From: Lumbricus rubellus
Taxonomy: Eukaryota > Annelida > Clitellata > Crassiclitellata > Lumbricidae
Direction: 5' to 3'
Assembly: GCA_945859605.1 (NCBI GenBank)
Contig: OX243822.1
Coordinates: 19,768,399-19,832,398 of the forward strand
Length of the DNA: 64,000 nt
Shown here: positions 57,036 through 64,000 of the stretch, piece after piece
Layout: every line of letters starts with the position of its first letter
How positions within the stretch are numbered: the stretch's first letter is position 1
Translations under genes and position numbers: made by a program
Notes under the pieces: generated by a model
Told to the model about the DNA's origin: nothing
The model's input: only the letters and a program-made list of their open reading frames with translations
Database searches by the model: none

Positions 57036-57639
57036 CATTGTAATTGTTATGCTGGTTGTTATATTATTTTAGTAATGCTCAAAATGAATTTAACAATTCA
57101 AGTCTCACTTGCTAGGGCTAGACTGCTAGAGTGTGTATATTTGCATGTATGCCTCTCTGTATGTTTGCATGTATGCCTGTGTATGCTTCCATGTATGCCT
57201 GTGTACTAGTGTGTAGTCTCTTCTTCAAAACAGATGAGTCCACAGTTCTAATTAACTAGATGAGACCGGTTGACAGATTTGTCAGAGTATCAGAGAGAGA
57301 GAGGTCTGATGTTTATCCTGCGTGAAATTCAATCATCTCAATCTGTTTTTAAGCAAATACTTTCCTTTAAAAACACCGAAAGGTCTGGTCTGTTCCTCGA
57401 CTAGTATTAACTTTAAGAGATGGAATTTTTAGAATCCCCACGAGCGGTGCTTGATTTGCTCGAATGAAGATTGAGTGTTTGACTGATCACGTGGATGCTT
57501 TTGATAAGGTTGCTGCTGCAGGTTTCAAGTCTTGTTTTGTCTGGTCATATTAATAATATTATGTTTCATGCACAACAGATATAATTGATTAGATATTTAT
57601 TAAGTGGATGTTCTTCTGCTTTCCCCGTCTGAATCACCA

Positions 57640-57900
57640 TTTCCATCATCATCATCACTGTCACCATAGTCATCATCATCTTCTTCTTGCTCCTTCTCTT
57701 CCTCATTATCATTGTAATTGCCATCACTTTTATTGCTGTTATGATCTTAGCCAAGATCATTGTTTGATCTTGATTGTGTGTGTTCTTGAGAACTTGTTAT
57801 CATCATCATCATCGTCATCATCATCATCGTCGTCGTCATCATTATCATCATCATCAGCAACATCATCATCAACGTCATCATCGACATCGTCAATGTTATG
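57640..57900. repeat. Two (CAT)n microsatellite blocks
   Basis: 57640-57720 and 57799-57895, separated by unique sequence. Confidence 0.9.
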
Positions 57901-58320
57901 GATACTTTTAAATCATAGATATGTCCGAATCACTTTGATCATTGTTGCCATCATCATTGTTACTGGCTATAATTTCCACAGGTGTGTGATTGACCAAGCC
58001 ACCTGTTAATGTTTGAAGTGTGGCTAATTCAAGCATTCCAGATAATTGCATCACAAAGGCATTGCAAGCTCTTATAGGCACAATCCCTTGCTCACTCAAT
58101 CTTTATTTTTTAGCATTGACCTCCAGGATCTTCTTCTTCTTCTGCCATAACGGGTAACTGGACATTCCCTTAAGCCTTGCTCACATAATACAGAGATTAT
58201 GAGATACCACACTGTTGATTGGAAAGAAATCTATGACCAGAACCCTGTAATGTTGTTGTTTGACGCTGATATTTTAGTCAATTTAATTCAAATTGTGATT
58301 AAATTTCTCCTTTTATTATC

Positions 58321-58755
58321 AACTAGCTGTACCCGGCCACGCGTTGCTGTGGCAGAAAAGACTCTCCCTCCCCCTCCCCCTGCCCCTCCCCTCCCCCTCC
58401 GTCCCGCTCCCTCCGCTCCTTTCCTCCCTGAACCAAGAAGGCCGCAACATAATTATGCGAATCGCTTATGACATCACGGGACGCAACCTCATTCATGTTT
58501 CGTCTGCATGGTCGCTGTCACTGTCAAGGCGTTTGTGAATCTGGCAACGTGCGGTTTTGAATTTGCAAATGGCGGTCGGTCGGAATGCAAAGTTCACTTT
58601 TTTTGGAAAATATTGCGTTTATTCGGAGAAAAAAAGTTGGAAACTCTCTTATAGGAATGGAAGGTTTTGTGAAATTTTCAAAACAATCTGTGCGGTACGT
58701 TTCGAGAACACTTTACACAAACTATTGGAAAGTTTCATTTTTATATATATAGATT
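58321..58755. mobile_element. Unclassified interspersed repeat
   Basis: It opens 'aactagctgtacccggccac' + 'gcgttgctgtgg' and closes 'tttttatatatatagat', a stereotyped opening and ending I recall from dispersed repeats in many invertebrate genomes. No target-site duplication or coding frame is seen. The class is left open. Confidence 0.45.
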
Positions 58756-59011
58756 ATTGCTTTGATGATAAGCATGTTTTATTTTCCACATTGTGCCTTT
58801 GCCAGTGCCAGAAGTAATAAAGTACATACTTACTTAATACTTATGCTTGCTGGTAAGTAAGTATAATGCTTTATTATGCCAGCTGCCAGACTGCACTCCG
58901 GGGTAAATAGACCATAAATGGCATTACAGGCCATGAGGCATTCTCAATATGAACGTTTTTCTCAGATAACTTCCACGGTCATGGGAACGGGTCGAAGGGT
59001 ACTATATATAT

Positions 59012-59386
59012 CAGTGGTTCCCAACCTTTTTCGACTGTAGGGCCACTTTTTCTAAGTTGGAGGACACGAGGGCCACTTTTTCTTCGTTAAAAAACATTAG
59101 AGCCTTTAGGGGGCCACAATGCTAAAATTTAATTAACTAAAAGCATATAAAAATTGTTATAATTAATTCAAAGTAGAATGTTTGATGTTTATAGACTTCA
59201 AAAATTAAATAATTTGTAATAGAAAATGATTAGGCCTATAATTATGTTCTATTATGTCCAAATTGTCAATTTTTTCATATATTTTTGTTAATTCTTTGAG
59301 AGATGAGTGCCATTGTTGAGGCCTGGCGGGCCATTTTGTGAGGCCTCGCCACTTTTGGCCCTCGGGCCACGGGTTGGGAACCGCTG
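59012..59386. mobile_element. hAT-type MITE, 375 bp
   Basis: The ends 'cagtggttcccaacc' and 'ggttgggaaccgctg' are inverted, with 'atatatat' on both flanks (8 bp, but low-complexity). Internal 'gggccac' words are typical of this MITE class. Confidence 0.85.
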
Positions 59387-59415
59387 ATATATATAGTACT
59401 ATATATGCTTTTCCA

Positions 59416-59583
59416 AATGAGCCTGTGCAGAACATGAAAGAGACAGGTGTCCCTGCTTGGCGGCAGAGTTGCTCAAAACTTCAAAAGCAGGATGTATCCA
59501 CTCGCTTATTACAGAACTTTTCACGTAGTGGCGTGTACCCCTTCAACACCTGGCTGTTGGAGCAAACTTTTCATATACTGTGA
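59416..59583 (+). pseudogene. Transposase C-terminal-like fragment
   Basis: The frame contains NMKETGVPAWRQSCSKLQKQ, then LLQNFSRSGVYPFNTW and a stop at 59581. An 'F...G(I/V)YPFN' motif is typical of the region after the DDE domain in pogo/Tigger-like transposases. The family assignment is weak. Confidence 0.4.
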
Positions 59584-59667
59584 CCGATTTGATAAATTTT
59601 TTGTATTATAGACTGTTGTTTTATATTGGAAATCAACGCTTTGTGTCCAAAGTGTCAAACTTAAGGC
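59497..59667 (+). repeat. Direct repeat, left copy
   Basis: 'gtatccactcgcttattaca' to 'gtgtccaaagtgtcaaactt' is repeated at 60499-60663 with small indels. The pair brackets the inverted-repeat element 59668-60481. Confidence 0.85.
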
Positions 59668-60481
59668 CTAAAAAATGTTGTGTTTCCGGTAACAGAGCTA
59701 AATAAATTGGGTAAGTAGGTCAGAATTTTTTTTTATTAATTTTTGGTAAAATATTTTTATGCAGTGACGATCCGAAAAGTATACCCCACCAGCAGGGCTG
59801 AAAGTGAGCCGGGTCTGAGACCCGGCATCGATTTTGGAGACCTGCTGTTGCCGGGTCTCAGCCTGGTCGCACAAAAGGTCATCAGGTGCCGAAACTAGGT
59901 CAAAATGGTAGGATTTTTAAGGGCGCATGCGTCTAGTTAGGCGTATTTCGAAGCGACTGACTTAAAAAAAGGTCATCAACTTTTTCGGACGGGAAGATTG
60001 AGGAAATTTCGGATGACTAAAAAAAAGGAAAAAAGAGGTAATCATCGTGAGAAATTTGGGCAGTACAGCCCTGGTATGCTCGTCCGCCAAAGTGAGACCC
60101 GGCAACTTTTCAAAACCACTTTCAGCCCTGCCCACCAGTCTTTTTTGCACAAAGGTACACGCTCCAACAAAGTACGTGTTCTAAGCAAATATAAACTTCT
60201 TATTTCCCTACTGTCTGCACCTAAAACTGCTCTACAGAACAGTCCTATTAATTTCATTTTGTAGACGTCTTTTCTGTTATGTCAATACAAATGCTAAAAA
60301 AAATTTAAAAAAAGAATTTTAAAATTATTTTTAAATTTTTTTATAAAAATTATTTTTTTAAAATTTTGGTTTTTGAAATTAATTTTTTTTTAAATAAATT
60401 TTTTAAATAAAATTATTTGAGTCGCGGCAATAAAAGAGGGTTGGTCGGGTTACCGGAAACACAACATTTTTTAGGCCTAAG
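59668..60481. mobile_element. Inverted-repeat element, hosting a nested hAT MITE
   Basis: 'ggcctaaaaaatgttgtgtt' + 'tccggtaac' near 59669 is the exact complement of 'gttaccgga' + 'aacacaacattttttaggcc' ending near 60479. The flanks read TTA/TAA. It contains the 338 bp hAT MITE below and a 130 bp A/T-only tract (60285-60420). Superfamily unclear (a 3 bp T(W)A duplication would suit PIF/Harbinger). Confidence 0.7.
59793..60130. mobile_element. hAT-type MITE with perfect 8 bp duplication, 338 bp
   Basis: The ends 'cagggctgaaagtg' and 'cactttcagccctg' are perfect inverted repeats, flanked by identical CCCACCAG (59785-59792, 60131-60138). Subterminal 'gagacccggca' words occur on both sides. Confidence 0.95.
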
Positions 60482-60498
60482 TAGGATATCGTACGAAG

Positions 60499-60663
60499 TA
60501 TCCACTCGCTTATTACAGTCTCACGTAGTGGTGTGTACCCCTTCAACAACTGGCTGTTAGAGCAAACTGTGACCGATTTTATTAATTTTTTTGTATTATA
60601 GTCTGTTGTTTTATATTGTAAATCAACGCCCACCCTCGTTTGTGTCCAAAGTGTTAAACTTAA
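60499..60663 (+). repeat. Direct repeat, right copy
   Basis: Copy of 59497-59667, including 'gtgtaccccttcaacaactg'. The YPFN-like coding is broken here. Confidence 0.85.
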
Positions 60664-60931
60664 TTATTATTGTAACTGAATTATTGTACAATGATTGTCT
60701 TTGTATTAGGCTACATTTGAGCTATATGATTGATGGAAATAAGGATTAATTGATTGTTTGATTGATAGGTAGTCTAATAAGTAAATTCTTATTTATGTAG
60801 TTGCTTACCTACTTAATTACTTACTTACTTTCGTACCTACCTACCTACTCACTGACCTATTTACTTACTTACCTACTTACGTACGTACCACAGCACCATG
60901 CAGCTACATTCATTATGCATTTCCATTGTAG

Positions 60932-61284
60932 ATATATCCGTGTTGGAAGGATGGATCCACGCAGAGGTGGATGGGAATCAACTCGAAACACAGATGCAGA
61001 TGCGAAAGATCGAGGAGATGGAGACGGTGGAGAGGAGGCTGGACGAGGAACTCATGGAGCTGGAGCTCGTCAGTTGGGAGGACAAGCTGGACCTGGAGAA
61101 GCAGAAGGAAAACAGGATACGCACGGAGATCAACCTGCTACAGTCGAACATCGCGAAGTCGGAGACGGAGATACATTCGAATGTGGAGAAGATTCGATCG
61201 TTGACGAACAAAACGGAGAAAGCGACGAAAGAACTCAACCGATGTTTAGAGGCGAAGAAGGAAAAAGAGAACAAGCTCATAAAT
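60932..61284 (+). CDS. RASSF7/8-like protein, coding exon 2 (coiled coil)
   Basis: It joins exon 1 in phase 1 (g|at) and adds residues about 609-726. It starts ISVLEGWIHAEVDGN, then continuous heptad-like coiled coil rich in Glu, Lys and Leu (KIEEMETVERRLDEELMELE and onward), to KKEKENKLIN. The acceptor is 'ttccattgtag'. The donor 'aat|gtaaaa' is weak but leaves phase 0, which fits the next exon exactly. If the donor is skipped, the frame ends three codons later (VKY, stop). This C-terminal coiled coil is characteristic of RASSF7-10. Confidence 0.85.
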
Positions 61285-61456
61285 GTAAAATATTAATATT
61301 AATAATAATATTAATATGAATAATAGTAATAATAATTTTAATAATAATAATAATTTTAATAGTAATAATAATAATTTCAATAATAATAATACTAATTTGT
61401 AATAGTAATAATAATAGTAATAATACTATTTAAAAAAATAATATTAATGGTAGTGT

Positions 61457-61487
<31 letters not shown>

Positions 61488-61490
61488 ACG
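61285..61490. repeat. (AAT)n and (GAT)n microsatellites in RASSF intron 2
   Basis: The AAT-rich array starts immediately at the donor of exon 2 and runs to about 61435, with (GAT)n at 61458-61488. Confidence 0.9.
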
Positions 61491-61760
61491 ACGACGAGCT
61501 TATACTGCTCAAATTTTTTGATAATTTAAATGAATTAACCTAATCGTTCAATTAACTTATATGACAGAGGTTGAATTTGATTAAGAGTAGATTTGATTAC
61601 AGCGACTGTGTACCAGTGTGCATAGATTCAATTAGATTTCTGCATATGATGATGGCGACAACGACGATGATGACTACGACAACTATGATGACACCATTCT
61701 TTATGCTGACAGCGACGCAATTCTATTAGATTTTATTCGCGTTTGTTTACAACTCTTCAG

Positions 61761-61974
61761 GAAGTCGAAGACTTGGAGTCGAGTCTTCTTCAGGCAACGA
61801 AAGAGTCGGAGACGTCGAAGTCTGCACTTGAGTCGCTGGAAGAGGAGATATCGGCCGCAGATCGGAATCTGACGAAGAGGAAAGAGGAACTGGAAGAGGT
61901 CGAAGGTCAACTGAAGAGACTGAACCTGGAAAACTTTGTCCAGGAGTCGCGAGAGATTGCTTCAATGCAGAGAA
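61761..61974 (+). CDS. RASSF7/8-like protein, coding exon 3 (coiled coil)
   Basis: Acceptor 'acaactcttcag', donor 'agaa|gtaagc', phase 0 in and phase 1 out. It adds about 71 residues: EVEDLESSLLQATKESETSK, then coiled coil ending LKRLNLENFVQESREIASMQ. The L(K)xxNLxxFxQE motif resembles the conserved end of the RASSF8 coiled coil. Intron 2 is 476 bp. Confidence 0.88.
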
Positions 61975-62194
61975 GTAAGCGTACGATAATTGTAATGCAA
62001 ATTACATAGCACCACTTCAAGAGAGAGAGATGTGTCGTACTGACATGATTTAGTTTGGTAAAAAGAAGCATTGGGTTTGGAAGTCAGTCTATATGCGACT
62101 GGCTAATACAGACCATGTCTCATTAAATGAAGTTTATATCATAATCGTAGTCATGAATTTCTATAGCACCACTTCAAGTCAAGAGAAACTCCTC

Positions 62195-62293
62195 GAACTC
62201 TGCCACTGGTTGCACTCTGCCAGTTCCAGTCCCAAACCTGGATAAAGGAGGAGGACGACACTAATCATCTTTGATATGGCAGTGTCATTAAAC
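62195..62293 (-). repeat. Short retroposon family A (split by a hAT MITE)
   Basis: 'ctgccactggttgcactctg', 'cagttccagtccc', 'ggataaaggagga', 'cagtgtcattaaac'. It resumes at 62552 as 'cattaaacagtaacaag'. Same family and orientation as 9667-9762. Confidence 0.75.
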
Positions 62294-62551
62294 CAGGAGT
62301 TATTTTAACGTGCATCTGGACACAAAGTGTGTAGTTGGAAAAGAAATTTGTGCAGTTGAAAATAAGATTTTGTGCAGTAACCCATAGTGTTATAGTGAAC
62401 GAAGGACTTAAAAAGTGTCATCAGTTTTTGGGGGGCCGGGAAAATTTAAAAATGGTAATATTTTCACGGGATTTCGACGATCAAACATTTGGTCCGGACG
62501 ACTAAAAAGGTCGTTTTGTGCAGTTCTAAATTTTTTTTAGAATAACCCCTG
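62294..62551. mobile_element. hAT-type MITE with perfect 8 bp duplication, 258 bp
   Basis: The ends 'caggagttattttaa' and 'ttagaataacccctg' are inverted, flanked by identical CATTAAAC (62286-62293, 62552-62559). It lies in RASSF intron 3 inside a family A retroposon. The 'gtgcagtt' words are shared with family B repeats. Confidence 0.92.
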
Positions 62552-62806
62552 CATTAAACAGTAACAAGAAATTCCTCAGATTCACTCCTGACCTGACAGC
62601 ACCAAACCACAATCAATGCGAATGTTTTTCAAACGCTTTCGGAAAGGGGCAAAGAAAGACCAAGAAGTTTGTTACGGAGACTGCTAGGTAACTTATATAC
62701 CAGAAAAAACTTATACAGTCACATATGCATATCAGTTACTATCTTCTGCACTGCTTTTAGGTCGTACCCCTGTGCTGGAAATGCTCGGTCTATCTCGTCC
62801 GGGCAG

Positions 62807-62951
62807 TTCACGGAGGAGATGTCACCTCAGCCCCAGCCCCCTTCGACTCAACCGATCAATTGACGAAACAGATCAACGCCCTGAACTGGGGTACGTCGTC
62901 TGACCCCCCCCCCAACATCGCCCTCTACCGAACAACTTCTGCCTTACCAAG
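62807..62951 (+). CDS. RASSF7/8-like protein, coding exon 4 (tentative)
   Basis: In the frame that continues exon 3 (phase 1) the exon reads HGGDVTSAPAPFDSTDQLTK, then QINALNWGTSSD and onward to TTSALPR. Third positions are strongly C/G-biased, like exons 1-3. The acceptor would be 'tctcgtccgggcag' (AG at 62805-62806) and the donor 'aag|gtaatt' (62952). A stronger-looking acceptor at 62760 ('ctgcttttag') would instead give SRTPVLEMLGLS and a stop at 62901-62903. The downstream stop in the right phase (63931) favours the version given. Confidence 0.6.
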
Positions 62952-63404
62952 GTAATTATTCATCGATAAATGTTCAGAAATGGTATCATAACATGTGAGC
63001 CAATAGTAACTGCCAAGTGGGGTATATGCGTGTGTACACTGTGCACGTAACTGTACAAGGTTTACATGCTGTACACAAAAGATATGATTCCCCAACAGAA
63101 CCTTCGAATTAGCTGATCCACACGGTTGTTGGTATTCATTAGAATGGACTGGGCTTGGTTAAACCGTTAAGTCCTGATTGCTGAGATAATAGTTGGGTAT
63201 TTGCCAGACGCCAGTAGGTGCGATAGTGTTAGGTTAGTTGCACTTGGAAGTTTTGCTCTGGTCGATACTGGAGAAAGCTGTCTTAAAAACGTGTGTCATG
63301 AGCCTCTCGATATGAGCCGTAGGCATGGATTCCCTGGAAGGGTAGCCGGTGCACTTGCCCAATAATTGAGTTGGGCATTACCCTCCACAAATTCATAATA
63401 GAAT

Positions 63405-63735
63405 TTCTTGAACTAATAAAAACTTCTTCAGAAACAGAGATAAAGTACTGAAATACTGTAAGAATTTCATAAAGAACAAAAAATTTATTTGCATCTTCAA
63501 GTCTTCAATAGGAACAACTTTACATGTTAGCAAAATGCACTGATATCATTTTGTAATACTTAAACCTGGAAGCACACATGATGGCATCAGTTTTGTGTTC
63601 TGATTGTCCTAACCCCAGGACAATACCCAAAATTTTGGACATATCTATGCCAGTGTCTTTCATTCATTCTTTCATTCATTCAAAGGACTTTTGTGTAGCA
63701 TTATCAATATTAGCAATATACATTAGCACCCCCTT
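63405..63735. other. Intronic sequence, nothing recognised
   Basis: Part of RASSF intron 4 (62952-63930). No repeat or exon is recognised except a short (TTCA)n run near 63660. Confidence 0.35.
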
Positions 63736-63885
63736 CTGTAAATCTACTCGGGAGTGTTCCCGGCCCAGCCACGGCTTAAGAAAAAGAGCTCATCCTCTAA
63801 GACTGGTCGATCGTGATTTCATAATTATGTGTTAGGTCGAGAGCAACTTTGATGTGGCGCTATATAAATTTGCAATTGCATTACC
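63735..63885 (+). repeat. SINE 3' end in RASSF intron 4
   Basis: 'ctactcgggagtgttcccgg', 'ggtcgagagcaactttgatg' and 'tggcgctatataaatttg', the + orientation of the 3' domain seen at 29745 and 43400. Confidence 0.6.
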
Positions 63886-63930
63886 ACAATGAACGGTTCA
63901 CATAATTATGCTCTTTAAATCATATTTCAG

Positions 63931-63961
63931 AAGAAGAGGTCATCCAATGAACTGCTCGTGA
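63931..63961 (+). CDS. RASSF7/8-like protein, terminal coding exon (tentative)
   Basis: Acceptor 'catatttcag' ends at 63930. Joined in phase 2 it reads RRRGHPMNCS and a stop at 63959-63961, completing a model of 856 codons (855 residues) across five exons with all phases matched. The exon is very short, so this rests mainly on phase and splice-site agreement. Confidence 0.5.
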
Positions 63962-64000
63962 CCTGACCTAGATCTTCCGGTTTGTGGATCATTCAGCTGG

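Larger units (their letters stand above)
52753..60931 (+). other. RASSF intron 1, 8.2 kb
   Basis: Bounded by gtaagc at 52753 and 'ttccattgtag' ending 60931, phase 1. It holds a MITE family B copy, microsatellites, an unclassified repeat (58321-58755), two hAT MITEs and a TE remnant with flanking direct repeats. The frames at 53.7-55.1 kb are composition artefacts. 55.3-56.7 kb is unique-looking without a recognised exon. Confidence 0.7.

Noticed and set aside
62669..62863. 64-codon + frame as a RASSF terminal exon
   Set aside because: Its frame does not match the phase left by exon 3 at either acceptor, and codon bias favours another frame.

Overview
The window is eukaryotic nuclear DNA: intron-split coding sequence with GT-AG junctions, very low coding density, many microsatellites, and animal-type transposable elements (hAT, piggyBac, Tc1/mariner, non-LTR retrotransposons, tRNA-derived SINEs). 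A marine invertebrate is the likeliest source, possibly a deuterostome such as an echinoderm or hemichordate. That assignment is inference; nothing in the sequence fixes the species.

Only one host gene is convincing. It lies on the + strand at about 50.6-63.96 kb and encodes an N-terminal RASSF protein of the RASSF7/RASSF8 group. A long first coding exon (50928-52752) carries the Ras-association domain and a disordered, internally repeated tail. Exons at 60932-61284 and 61761-61974 encode coiled coil. A small exon near 62807-62951 and a terminal exon at 63931-63961 close the frame, giving about 855 residues. The four introns hold several transposons.

The other roughly 50 kb has no convincing host gene and is a dense, often nested repeat landscape. 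At 0-11 kb there are degenerate minisatellites, a hairpin cluster, a composite 4.8 kb DNA-transposon candidate with a transposase-like ORF (3.9-8.7 kb), and a deleted piggyBac element with TTAA ends (9.8-10.8 kb). At 11-15 kb there is a 230 bp tandem duplication and two TA-flanked Tc1/mariner-type elements. At 15-25 kb there are purine tracts, microsatellites, SINEs, LINE tails, a hAT element with a perfect 8 bp target-site duplication, and a mariner remnant. At 25-29 kb a hAT element contains a 5'-truncated LINE that still has an open 576-codon reverse transcriptase frame. At 29-50 kb there are SINE and LINE tails, paired inverted minisatellite arrays, microsatellites, and a LINE tail split by a short retroposon.

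Two observations stand out. First, the words TAGGCCTA, TAGGCTA and TAGCCTA are enormously over-represented, and paralogous repeat copies differ by their gain at a TA, as an excision footprint or micro-insertion would. Second, one short retroposon family in this window carries three unrelated transposons in three of its five copies, two of them at the same TTAA-containing site. Element boundaries were read by eye from inverted repeats and target-site duplications; family names rest on these hallmarks and on short protein motifs, not on database searches.
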